From: Dioszegia crocea
Lineage: Eukaryota > Basidiomycota > Tremellomycetes > Tremellales > Bulleribasidiaceae
Length of the DNA stretch: 64,000 nucleotides
Direction: 5' to 3'
Assembly (NCBI GenBank): GCA_001600615.1
Contig: BCKK01000002.1
Span: 278,809 to 342,808, forward strand
A model generated the notes under the pieces. It did no database searches. It was given only the letters and a program-made list of their open reading frames with translations, and was not told the DNA's origin. This document shows positions 47,316 through 58,446 of the stretch, in pieces (positions within the stretch are counted from its first letter, which is position 1; every line of letters begins with the position of its first letter). The translations under genes were made by a program, and so were the position numbers.

Positions 47316-49784
47316 ATGTCATCTCCCCCTCCCCCCACGGGCGATCCCAACCAGCCTACTCCGCCGCCCGACCAGGACGCTGATCATCCGCCCTTCGAAA
47401 TGGAGATGAACTTCTTCATCCCCTTTGCGGGTTTCGGTCAGCCAGGCGATCTACCCGAACAGGCGGCCGGAACAGGGGCGGAGCAAGGGGATCAAGCGCA
47501 GCCTCCAAGAGGCGGGATGATGTGGACATTCCAACTCGAACCAGATCAGGCACAGCCGCCGACTGGTGAAGCTAGCACTGCTCGTCCGCAGCCTCGATCA
47601 TCGTCGCGGCCGACGACTTCCGGAGGACTAGGATCGACCTCCCAGCACGGTGCGGGTCCTGTACCGACCGCGGGGCCCGTTCCGCAAAGGAGGTCAGGCG
47701 GTCTACCCTTCAGCGGTCCACTTAACATTCCTCCCCCTTCCGCCAACTCTGCTGGGCCTTTACCCCCTCATGCCCAGCTCCCATTCCCACTCGCATCGCT
47801 ATTCCCGGGTCTAGCACATCATGCGCCGCCCTCTGCAACATCCGCCACTCCACCAGGCGGAGCCGCTGCAAATCCTCCCACCGCACCATTTGAAATGCAT
47901 ACCCAGCAGATGGTCTTTATAGTCCGCCCCGATGGCTCCGTGGGTCAGATGCAAGGTCCACCTCTACCTCCGGCGGCAGCTCATACCGGTGCACCTCCAG
48001 CCGGTAATGCCCCACCTGCCGCTGGCGCTGGCGCCGGTGCTGCGCGCCCCCATCCCTTCTTCCTGCCCGCTCCTCAAGGTTTCATGTTACCCTTCCATCT
48101 TGGTCGTTTCCCGGCAGCCGAGGCCGCACCTGATCCTGAAAAGGCTAAAGAGCTTCTCAAGTCCCTACCGGCGGTAGAGAGGGGGTTAATGAAGCGCGTC
48201 GACCGGATCTATGCTGCGGAAAACGTAGAAGAGGGCGGTTGGAAGTGCGGGGTGTGTCTGGAGGGGTGGGAGACGGAAGAGGATGAGTCGGGAATGCAGG
48301 TCGAGCGGGAACCAGCAGAAGGGAGTGAGGGTCAGAAAGAAGGAAACCCCGGAGTGAAGCGACTACCTTGTAATCATCTGTTCCATGCGGATTGTCTAGA
48401 GCCGTGGTTTGGGACTAAGCATACTTGGTGAGCTGTCTTGCTTCAACTCCGAGCAATAAGCTAATTCTGCAGTCCGTCATGTCGACTGGATCTGGACCCC
48501 CTTCGGACACTGCGGCCCTCATCATCAGCCACATCTATCCGCCCCAGACCAGCAGCTACTGCCGCTCGCGCAGAGAGACAAGCACAGCAACAGCCTTATC
48601 CACCCTCGGCTGCTGCAGGTGCAGCTGGCGTACCGCCCGTCGGCGCCGCCGCTCAGCCAGGCGCACCCCCTCCACCCACTGTCGAGATCGGGGACGATGG
48701 ACACGGGGGACAGACCATCAACTTCTACTGGGATCTGCGGGGACATCAGACCCCCGGGGCGGGAGTGGCACCAGCAGCTGGCCAGGATCAGCCTATAGCA
48801 GACACCCCTGCGGACGAAGCTACGGTGCCGACGGCTGCCCCGGCACCTGTCCCCGCAGCTCCGCGGAGGAGGATGGGAATTATGCCTCGGATACTGGCAT
48901 CGCTCGGCGGTGTCGCGTCGACGGACGGTCCCGCTGCAACGGTAGCAGGATCTTCGGAAACGCGTCCATCTACATCACATGCTTTGCCCCTACCCCGCTT
49001 TGAGCCGGTCTCGCCACAACCAGCTCATACTACTACTATCAACCCCGCAGCCCACGCACATGCCGGTCATCATCACCACATAGTACCAGCACCTCCTCAC
49101 CACCATCATCATCACATTCACCGGGCTGCTCCCCTCCCCCATTTCCACATCCACCATAATGCACCCGCGACATCCACAGCTACTGGTTCTGCAGCTGCGG
49201 CCCCACCCGCAGACGCCAATCTGCCAGCTCTCCCACCTACCATGTTCCCCTTTCCTCAGCTCTCCGGTTCGGCTCCCGCAGCAGGTGCCACTCCTCAGCT
49301 CGGCGCCTTTGCCTTCGACTTTGGCTTCGGCCTCGGCGGAATGGGCGGTGACATACCCCTCCCGCCCGCCCCTCGCCGTCAGCGGTCAGCTCCCAAGAAG
49401 CCACTGGTCCAAATTCCGCTGGAAAAGTGGGTTCGGACACACGAGCGGGATCTAGGATGGAGGTGTGATTTGGCTTCGTGTCTGCGTGCACCGACAAATG
49501 AGGCGGGTGACCAGTTTGGGGAGCTTGCGGCGCGGGATCGGCCGAAGAAGCGGGATCTGATACCCATTCGAGGAGGGCTTTGTGAACACGCGTATCATTC
49601 TCAATGTATCAGCGGAGGGATCAGCGTTCTGGGTGGCGAGGAAGCAGGAGAAGCGGACATTGGGGAGGATGAGGTGCGGGTCAGGTGCGGAGAGTGCGAG
49701 AAGGTTGGGAAGATGTGGAGGTGGGACATGGAAGGATGGGAGGAGGAGGACGTAGTGGAAGTGTCGTGCGGTGGCAGGGTGTGA
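47316..49784 (+). CDS. Pro-rich RING-H2 protein with a second C-terminal RING-like motif
   Basis: From the ATG at 47316 the first 280 residues are Pro/Ala/Gly-rich and disordered. RING-H2 number one lies near residues 308-375: CGVCLEGW, then a 30-residue acidic insert, then LPCNHLFHADCLEPWFGTK, and TCPSC after the only intron (Cys codon split by it). This gives C-x2-C ... C-x-H-x2-H-x2-C ... C-x2-C. The long middle is Ala/Pro/Gly-rich with His runs (HAHAGHHHH, HHHHHHIHR). Near the C terminus a second set of ligands appears: CDLASC, LCEHAYHSQCI and CGEC, again spaced like a RING-H2. A role as an E3 ubiquitin ligase is inferred from the first RING; the second is less certain. Stop TGA at 49784. 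Confidence 0.83.
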
Positions 49785-50018
49785 TGACCAGGAGATCACG
49801 CATGCAAATCGTGGTGTGTACACGCCCATCTTGGTTAGCGCTGTTCGCAGGACATGAACAAAAGGAACACTCGCCAGGAACTGGTGTATGTGAGGACCCG
49901 TGTGTGTATCCGAAGCATCTGACAGAAGCCACCTGCTCAGAGCTGTGATATATAGTCGAAGCCTTGGAGCGGCTGACTTCTCCCACCCCGCCCCTACGCC
50001 AGTTATATCATTGCCACC

Positions 50019-50375
50019 ATGCTCCTGATCAACATGGCAAGTCTGCGAGGTCGATCTCTCGTGCGTACGATGCTGACGTGCAGAAATCTACCACCTGGAC
50101 CAAGCTACACCACTACCTCTCTGCCGTTGCCCCGGGCAACGTGACGGTCACGCACGGTCACTTGGCGTGGCTACACTGGCACGGTACAGACCGCTCGACC
50201 ATCAAAAATTGCAAATTTCGAGATCCTTTCAATGATCGCCAGTAAGGGGACCCTCCTCACCAAGGTCAAGTACAAAGGCGAGGCTGCGCTGCGGGTCACT
50301 ACAGGTGCAGATGCGACGGCAGAAGCTGTCTTGGAGGCTCTCGTTGCGGAGCTTGAGGAGGAGGATGAGGAGTAG
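50019..50375 (+). CDS. Small unrecognised protein with acidic C terminus
   Basis: The last exon is protein-like: ARPSKIANFEILSMIASKG, LLTKVKYKGEAALRVTTGAD, AEAVLEALVAELEEEDEE and a TAG at 50375. An acceptor (TACAG) precedes it near 50190. Upstream, an ATG in a good context (GCCACCATGC at 50019) starts MLLINMASLRGRSL, rich in Ser/Arg and possibly a mitochondrial presequence. A consistent reading frame needs an intron from GTGACG after GGCAAC, and possibly a very short one of 23 nt ending GTGCAG just before AAATCTACC; the 5' structure is therefore uncertain. I do not recognise the family. It lies between the RING gene and a minus-strand kinase-like gene. Confidence 0.45.
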
Positions 50376-50568
50376 AGTGACTGAGTCGGATGATAAGGAT
50401 TGACATGGGGCAAGTTGACCTGTTCGTAATGCGGTCCGCAAGCTGACATCCATTACAGCAACAAATCCTGGCGCGCTTTTTTGAGCCCCACGTAGTGCTT
50501 CATATGTAGAGTATGTACATCCGTACCTGAGCTTGACTGGAACCACTGTCTCCACCACTTTTCCCACT

Positions 50569-51857
50569 CTAAATACTGTCTGATTCACCCTTCGGGACAT
50601 ACAGACCCCAGTCACAATTGTCTTCATAGACCTTCTGTTCCTCCTCGTCCAGCTCGCGGTACCAGCGAGGATTATTATAGCCCCTGCAAGGGTAGTCCCA
50701 AAGACGCCCCAAATCCACAGCAGCCGCCTTGCCCTTGGCCCATCGCCTGAGTTGGGTCCCTGCTACAACCCCGATTGCACCCCGCTCATCTTGGTTCTGC
50801 TTCGCTCGTCGCCATTGCTCATCCGTCTCGTCGGGATAACGAAGTCTGGAACAAGCGAAGTCGATGCACACGCAACGGTAAGATGCCTGTGCTTGGAGGA
50901 GGGAACCAACCGAGGTGGGGAGAGAACTCGAGGAGCTGGTGGATGTGGAAGACAAGAGAGAACCGGGTGGGGAGGGCGATGAGTGGCATGATGTAGGGGG
51001 GTTTTCTGGGGTTGGTTTATTCAGACCTGAGTGATCAGTCTCCCTGTCTACAGAAACGACCAGTATGACAACGTACCAGGAAGAGCAATCAGCACATTCT
51101 CCAGCCTGACATCTCGGTTCAAGACGTTGAACTCGTCCATCCGATCCATGAGTTGAATCGCTTGATCACAGACTGACGAGATGGCTTGATATGGTGGTGG
51201 ATCGGCCTCCATCGCGGATTTTAGAAACGAATCAAGCGTAGTTGAAGGGATGAACTCGAGGAGGATTCCTGGAGCGCAGTAGTGGGAGGTGGCAGGATTA
51301 CCCCCATCTGGTGGAGGGTACGAGGAACAGTAGCGGATGGTCCCGTACATCTCTGGGATTGAAGTTCCCTGGAGTTCTTGCAAGCCCTCATACGCCTTCA
51401 CCTCCGACGCCCACATATCCGCGCACGATGTCTCAATAAACGCCTCCAGACCCCCTTCTTCCCCCTCTTCGGTGAGATCCCACGGATCATCGGTTCGCCG
51501 CATCTCCTTGAGCCGGACAGGATCGAGGAGGAGCTGCTGATATGCTGCTTCTTTCGCAGCGGAGTATGGGCGACCTTCGTCGTAGGATATACGTGGATTC
51601 ACGATGTGACGGCGGTCGAAAAGCTTGATTATGAAAGTCTCCGGGAGCGTGTCGGATGGGAGGAGAGCGGAGGAGCCCGGGATGACTCGTACGAGGCAGA
51701 CGACGGACATGGTGAAGGGGTTGAAAGCCTTGATGATTTCAAGCTCGAGATCGATGCCTTTTGTTGGTCCGTCGTTCCCCACTGAGGAGTCCGATATGGC
51801 TGGTGTATAGGTAACGGCCAGTCGGCGACCCGCTGTGTACTCGTCCATGATGTTCAT
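50569..51857 (-). CDS. Kinase-fold (protein kinase/phosphotransferase-like) protein
   Basis: From the ATG at 51857 (MNIMDEYTAGRRL) the N-terminal lobe has FIIKLFDRRH with a Lys where kinases bind ATP, then an acidic region and the helix EVKAYEGLQELQGTSIPEMY, matching the alphaC Glu and hinge pattern of fungal 'protein kinase-like' proteins. ILLEFIPSTTLDSFL is the hinge region. The catalytic loop reads NVLNRDVRLENVLI, so the usual HRD is NRD while the Asp and Asn are kept. After an intron and a Ser/Pro-rich insert the metal-binding motif appears as CVCIDFACSR, DFA in place of DFG. The protein ends in a WYRELDEEEQKVYEDNCDWG segment. About 410 residues with one intron. Basidiomycetes have many such proteins of unknown role; enzyme activity is uncertain. 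Confidence 0.72.
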
Positions 51858-52255
51858 TGATGTGTGATGTATTGAACTGGGAGAGGGTGATATATAAGAG
51901 GGAAGTACGAGTCGAAATCTTCAAAGGCACGCGCCGCAAATATATGCTCGATCCTCGGAGCCGGTCCTTTGCCGCCCATACAGTTGAGATTTGCTCCACG
52001 TCTCAGTCTGAAAGAGTCAGCGATCTCAATGGGATCGTTTGTGCCGATAAGGGCAGCTTACACACCACCGAGCATGGTGTAAGAATGGAAAGCATAGAGG
52101 GGTAAGAGAAGGAGTTTGGCCCACACGATCTCCCCTCGGATTTGACCGAAGACTGCTAGTGACCGGCGAGGTCCTTGTTGGTCGACGCTATAAGTAGCCG
52201 CCATCTAGTTGCTTCATATCTCATCCCCATCTCTCCACCAGTGTAGCACATCATC
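51858..52255. promoter_or_regulatory. Divergent promoter, kinase-fold gene / carboxypeptidase
   Basis: The 398 bp separate divergent start codons. No specific element recognised. Confidence 0.4.
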
Positions 52256-54498
52256 ATGTTCATCCCAGCCCTTCTTCTGCCCCTGCTACCGCTTTTATCA
52301 GCTCTGCAGCTGCCACACCTCCCCAGTACCCCGCAACAAGCTCTGAAAGCTGCCGATGCCTTCCTTCACCCCGGCTCTCCCAACACCCTCCTCAGCCCAG
52401 CGAGCGATATCTCACTTTCCGATCTGAGAGGAAGCGATGAGTTCGTGACCCTGACTTCTGTGAGGCATCCTGGGCACTCTGTACGGATCAAAGAGACTAC
52501 GGGATGGTGCGATACTGATGTCCGATCGTTCACTGGGTGAGCTTATCTGAGACTGGGTCCTCATCTGCGCGGACTAAGCGCTGACGACATAGCTACCTCG
52601 ATGTATCCAGAGGAGACGGCCGGGATTTGTTCTTCTACTTCTTCGAGTCGAGAGGTAAACCTAAAGAAGACCCAGTCATCATGTGGATCAACGGTGAGTC
52701 CGCTCGGTCAGTAGCCTCACTCAGGTCGCTGATTAGATCAGGAGGACCTGGTTGCAGTTCGGCTCTTGGCTTGTTTATGGAGCTCGGGCCCTGTACCGTT
52801 AACGACAAGCCAAAGAGCGCGAATGACACGACCGCAAACCCATACTCGTGGAACCAGAACGTATGTTTGAAGAGCTGTGGTGAGACTCGAGCTGATGGAT
52901 AGGCCAACGTCTTCTTCCTTGATGAGCCTCTAGGTGTGGGATTCAGTCAGGGTGAGCATGGGCAGGTGAGTATGGCTGGCAATTGCGGAAGGCTGGGCCT
53001 ACACTGATACAGTCAGGCCGTCAAGACGACCGAGGAAGCCGCGATGGATATACAAGCTTTCGTCCAGATCGTAAGTTCTGTTCAGGCCCATCTTAACTGC
53101 AGACTAGAGACTGACACTGCAGTTCTTTGACACCTTTAAGGAGTACGAAGGACGGGACTTCCATATGGCTGGTGAATCATACGGGGTGAGTCGGCCTTAA
53201 GGTGCTTTGTGTCAACGCGATTCTGGCTGACAGCCCAGGGACGATATCTACCAGTCTTTGCCTCTGCCGTTCTTGATGGCAACAAGGCTCTCAAGGCTTC
53301 TGATAAGAAACCGATCAACTTACAGAGTGTCATGATCGGGAATGGTATCACAGACTTCTGTGCGTACCCTTTTCGTTGTACATTGCCTCAGCTAACGATT
53401 TACAGTCACTACGACCGAGTCGTACTACCCATACGTGAGTCTGAGTGTCTCATATATCATTTTTATAACAAGCTGACATGTCAGCAATGTCAAGTGCAGA
53501 AAGGCAGAGATGAGCCTGTTCAGCCTATCGGCGAATGCGTGAGAATGGCAGAGGCTGTAAGCGTCCCTACTCAAGATGCGCTCGTCAAGACTGACATGAC
53601 AGGTCCCAAGATGCCACGAACTCACCAAGAGAGGCTGCTTGGAGTCGAGCGACTACATCACGTGCAGCATGGCTATCAACTACTGCGAGGAGACCATTGG
53701 CGGTTCATTTGTATCAGCCGGTGTTAACCCGTAAGCGCCTCGCAATGCGCAAGTTGGGCTTCGGATTGCTTATTCCGCGTAGATACGATATCAGCAAGCC
53801 CTGTACGCTGGAAGAGCTAGAAGACTCGCTTTGCTACCCCGAAACGTCAGTGATGTCTTGGTTGTGCCGAGTGCAAACACTGAACGAGCAGCAAGAAAAT
53901 CGGTCACTACCTGAACCTTCCCGACGTCCGGAAGACTCTGGGTGTCGACAAAGCTCACGGCCCCTGGTCGTCATGCGACAACTTGGTTGGGACCAACTTC
54001 CACGCCTCGCTCGACCAGGTCGGTAAGACTTGGCTATACGTCTCAAACTTGCTCGAAAGAGGAGTGCGCATTCTGAACTATGCCGGTACGTCCATTCCCT
54101 AGCAGTGGTCGATATGGACCAGCTGACTCGACACAGGCACCTACGACTTCATCTGCAATCACGTCGGGAATGAAATGTGGATGGAGCGATTGGCGTGGTC
54201 TGGCAAGAAGGGCTTTAATGCGCAGGAGTTATCGGAGTGGAAAGTCGATGGCAAGGTCGCTGGAAGCTACAAATCCTACCAGAACTTATCGGTGAGTATC
54301 TACATTCCTCTTGATGGGCTCGCTTGCTGACTTGACTTCAGCTGCTCAAGGTGCTATACGCCGGACACATGTGAGTCCCCCTTCTCCCCTTGGGTCTATG
54401 AGCTGTAACTGACAAAATGCAGGGTACCCCTTGACAAGCCGAAGGAAGCACTCTCGATGCTTACATCGTGGCTGGGCCAGAAGTCATTTGCCGATTGA
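52256..54498 (+). CDS. Serine carboxypeptidase, carboxypeptidase Y type
   Basis: Secretory/vacuolar serine carboxypeptidase (S10) that removes C-terminal residues from peptides. The ATG at 52256 starts a signal peptide (MFIPALLLPLLPLLSALQLP) and a propeptide of about 80 residues. Mature blocks, assembled over about ten short introns: GWCDTDVRSFTGYLDVS, FFYFFESRGKP, the oxyanion motif [34 protein letters not shown], the nucleophile box HMAGESYGGRYLP, and MIGNGITD. The catalytic Asp is in NYAGTYDFICNHVGNE and the His in LYAGHMVPLDKP, so the Ser-Asp-His triad is complete. Several extra cysteines match the carboxypeptidase Y disulphides. Stop TGA at 54498. Vacuolar location is inferred from the family. 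Confidence 0.94.
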
Positions 54499-54648
54499 GC
54501 TCGAGGCGGATGAGATTAGGCAAATGTATGAGCATGCAGTAAATCTGACTTTCATCCAGCACTTCAATAACTAACAAACTACATATACGGTATAGGGTTG
54601 TCTCTCCACTTTTCGCCCTGGCCGGTACTACAACCGGTTCACATATCC

Positions 54649-55429
54649 TCAAACCTTCTCTCCCGACTCCTCCTCCAATGCCACCCTAGTCTCCCACTGT
54701 CCTGTCCGAGCTGTCCAGAATCGTGCACCCATTGCCCGGGTTTTGCGCAGGCGGTAGAGTTGAATGAGGAGCTGAAGATGGCTGAGAACAAGGCAACCGG
54801 TAGCCATTGAGTAAGATATGGGTAGTAGGGCTGTGTCATCAGCCAAGGCGGGATAATCCGTTTCAATTGCGAAAACTTACCAAGCTCTTTCGCTATGCGG
54901 GCGGAGAAGATGTAGAATACTGTCAGAGCGGAAGGCAGGGACACTGGATGTCAGCAAAGCTCTTAAATCCAAACGGTCAAGACTCACATGCCCAACCAAG
55001 AAGCGCGACCGTCCCAATCACAACCTCTGACAAAGTCATGGTGTATATGTGACCTCCTGCTGACTCGTCATCTCTGTCCCCCTCTGAGTTGCTCTCCGAG
55101 GTAGCGAATTTGACGGTTGCCGGCGTGGCTTTCGTTGGAGGGCGGGTCTCGGCAGGATCCGCAAGTTCGAATAGCAGGAAAACTTTCCAAAGAAGCGTTA
55201 GGAAGGTAGTTGCGGAAAGGACTTTGACAGCGTGAGGGAGTTCAGGGTAGGCTTCCATGATCTCTCGAGCTGACTTATTAGCGAAAGGTTCCTCTCAAGT
55301 GATGCAGGAAGACTTACGAGTGAGAGCCATAATGATCAAAAGGACGTGCGCGAAGATCAGAAGGGAGCAAATCATGACCGATCGTAAGGCCCCGCGCACG
55401 GGAAGAAAACTGTCCTCGAGGCCGAGCAT
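54649..55429 (-). CDS. Small multi-span membrane protein, family not recognised
   Basis: The ATG at 55429 (MLGLEDSFLPVRGAL) is followed by a first span (ICSLLIFAHVLLIIMAL). After an intron come VLSATTFLTLLWKVFLLFEL, a hydrophilic loop rich in Thr/Ser/acidic residues, and LSEVVIGTVALLGWA. Two further introns lead to LPSALTVFYIFSARIAKEL and SYSMATGCLVLSHLQLLIQL, then a basic and acidic cytosolic tail ending EESGEKV (TGA at 54649). Four or five spans in about 210 residues. Exon joints keep frame with ordinary GT-AG introns, which supports a real gene. No function can be assigned. Confidence 0.6.
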
Positions 55430-58400
55430 GATTGACGCGATTTGTGAGTGGCTGAATAGTTTGGGCGGCTACTTGTGATGATGAGTTTCGCTGCTTGATG
55501 GTATATGTGGAAAGAGAGATGAGACGCGAGTAGACGCGAATAGATCCGACAGGACCCCCAAAGGGAACCCCCTCATATTCTAGTACGCGTCAACGAGGGG
55601 TTTCAAAGTTAGCCTTTCCTCACACACACAGTCGGTCCATCGCTTCATGAAACACCTTCCATCACTCGGCCCTCCCCTCAGCCGGCCATCCCTCATCCGC
55701 TCTCTCGGAGCTGCTCGTGTGTGACGCGTCTTGCTTTTCGGTAGACCCAAGGATCGAATCGACATAGCGAGCATAGCGAGAGACGGCGGACATATATAGG
55801 AGAGGACAAGCTTTAAATGACAGAGAAGGACGTTTCGAATCTTCCCGATCGGGTCCGGTCAGCGTTTCAGAATTTCGATTAATTGCAACAAGCTTTACGT
55901 AAATGCTCCCCCACCTCCCCCACTTTGGCTCTCTTGGCTTCACAGCTCCTGGCATGTCGATCAGATGAGACAGTCGGTCTGTACATTCTGCAACGGCAGA
56001 TTGCAGGTGCTTTTGCCCCCATATAGCCAGTATTAGTAGAGAAATGCTGCAGGAGGGCAGGAAGCAGCTTGCATCTCTGAAATAGATCCACGACCCTCGA
56101 GCCGATCTCGAGCTTGTTGGCTCCCGAGTAGCGGATGCTGAGTGTGTCCCGCGACCCCTCTTTCTGCCCGCACCCAGCTGTGCATATTGCTGACACCACG
56201 GTACATGCTTTCTCGGAACGCGATCGGTAACTTGGATGAGAGATCGCCTGCATTGCGGGTGGATTCGGTGACCCATTACTAATGACTTGGTACTGCGGAC
56301 GTGCCCGCTATCCCGCACGATGCTTTAGTGCATGGATCTCTTCGAGGCCTTGGCGATCTACAGGTCCTGATTCCCGTCATCCTGGAGCATTCGAGACCTT
56401 TCCGGTAACTTACGGGTGGGTTCGTAAAGTAGCACGACGCCGGGCGTAGGTTAGTCGAGAACGCGGCAAGGTTTGGGCACTGCAGTGAGCGGTTAGAGCT
56501 TGCCGCTATCTTCAACGGCATGAGTGCTCGGCAAGATCTAGGACTCGCAACCGTGAGAGTGGGAGCTCTACAGGGTCCACAGGGTTTTGAAATCAGGGCC
56601 GTGCCTAATGACGCCTCCATTACAGCATTCATTCGTCGGTGCCATGTCGGGATGTCGGGGAAATGTACGATTCGCCACCTGCACCAAGGGCAAATTTCGC
56701 CCAGAGGCTAAAGGTGACAGTCTTGAATAGGCAAACGAGACTAATAAGGTGTCCGAGGGTGGGGCCGTGCCTGCTGCAGGAAGATAAGTTCTCCCCAATG
56801 CATGCATATCTCCTCTCCAGACTTCAGCGCTGTCAGCGCATCCTACGTGCTGGAAGACATTGCGATTTGCTGCCGAAACAATCCTGCACACTTGGCGACC
56901 CGGCCCCGCATCTCCCCTTTCCAGCTTCTATCTCCACCGCCCCTGCGGCCGCCTGAGTGGCAGGACAGCACCTCGAAACCCCCCTAGACCCCGGTCCGTG
57001 CCTCTCCACGTCGTTCGGACCGATTTCCTCACCAATAAAGTGCTGCGGCGCAACAGCGGTGTATGGTTTGAGATCTGGGACGAAGCTCGGTCCGCAAACC
57101 TACCTGACAGAGAGTGAGTCAGAGCTTCCTTTTGGCCAAGGGGTCGAAGCCTTGTGCTTGTGATACCAACGGTATCTAAGCTTGTGCTTACCCCTCCTTA
57201 GCATTCTATGTTCTTCTTCGGTCACAATTACACGCCATAGCGGTCCAAGATAGATTGCGACATATCGCCAGCAGCTCGGACCTTTCCTCAACCTGCTGGC
57301 CAGCTGATATCTTCCCCCGAGATCCACTGTTAACCCACGCTGTCGCTCAGGGATCGCTGGTGCGCGTTGAGACAAAAAGGAACCTTCAACGGTCAGCGCT
57401 TGGATACGGCGAGGAACCTCAAGGGCGCGAACGGAGGTCCTTTGGGGTAGGTAGTGGCCACGTCCCTATCTTCAACCTTGCTTGTACAGGCACAGGGGTG
57501 AAACACACACTGTCCACACATTCCACTTCTCGGGATTGGTGAGTTCCGATCGGCTGGTACCTTACAAGACTTGGCCCCCTGTTCCGTTTAGGCGCTTGGA
57601 CGCAGCTTGGACAGTACCCCTCGAAATCGCAAAGCGAGGTCCACCCCTTTACACACCGTTCATCTCGGATTAGCGGCTGAGATTGAGATTGAGTGCTGAT
57701 CAACCGTAGCGGGTGTGTGGGCCGGTGTGTGCATTACCCCTGTATATATCCTCGGTATCATATCCGACTTCCTTCATTCAACATTATTCCTTCTCGAGTC
57801 ACATACCTCGGATCGTCTGCGCGCTTATTGCTCTCCAAAAGGCACGCACCATTTGAATCACGCCGCATACTCCCGCCCTTCGTTCCCCCCTGACATCGCA
57901 TGTCTCAGATTTCGCCAAATTGAGACATTTTCCCATTCACAGGTCACTCAGGGGCAGTGCGTGAGGTCGCGACCGAGGGGCTATTCGGTAGTGGTGTGAA
58001 TCAGCAGATCGTGAGTCTGGGTCCCACGCTCTTCTATTACGATTTGAGCACCCCCTGTCCGCTCTTCTGCTACAGATTCGATTCAAATTTTCCGCTCGTC
58101 TGGCCTTAGATATCATTCGCAATGGCTGACATCATCAGAGGAGTCACCGCATATTTCCCCTGCATTAGCCCGCGATATACCATCCTCACACCACGCCACC
58201 CCGCAACGTGCTGTTCACAGGCGGAAATCTGAACAAGGAACGGCCGGCGAGATCCTCGTGCTCGAGTCTAGGCGATCGCGGAGTCGATCAAGTCACATTG
58301 TCTCACCGTCAGACAGGCTAGGCGACGTGCAGGCTCCCATTCTCACGATATATCTTCCTCTGCGACGAATAATCACCACCCCAAATTGCTCCTCTCCCTC

Positions 58401-58446
58401 TCCACCTCATTCCTTCTTCCACCTTCACGCTCCGATACACCCGGCA
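55430..58446. other. 3-kb gene-poor interval upstream of the PCL-type cyclin
   Basis: This is the longest stretch without a convincing gene. Many frames of 60-220 codons are open on both strands but overlap each other, mostly lack ATG starts, and show no recognisable domains or consistent splice signals. ACGCGT boxes lie at 55585-55590 and 55724-55729, and short direct repeats such as ATAGCGAG near 55764-55780. The stretch 57690-58440 nearest the cyclin is likely promoter and leader; the rest could be regulatory DNA, a non-coding RNA locus or decayed sequence. Confidence 0.4.

Noticed and set aside
50569..50955. Separate small gene ending at 50569
   Set aside because: Its frame starts at TTG and joins cleanly, through one intron, to the kinase-fold gene that begins at 51857, so it is the 3' exon of that gene.
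55662..56318. Minus-strand open frame of 218 codons
   Set aside because: No recognisable domain, overlaps other equally long frames, and composition looks like chance translation of GC-rich DNA.
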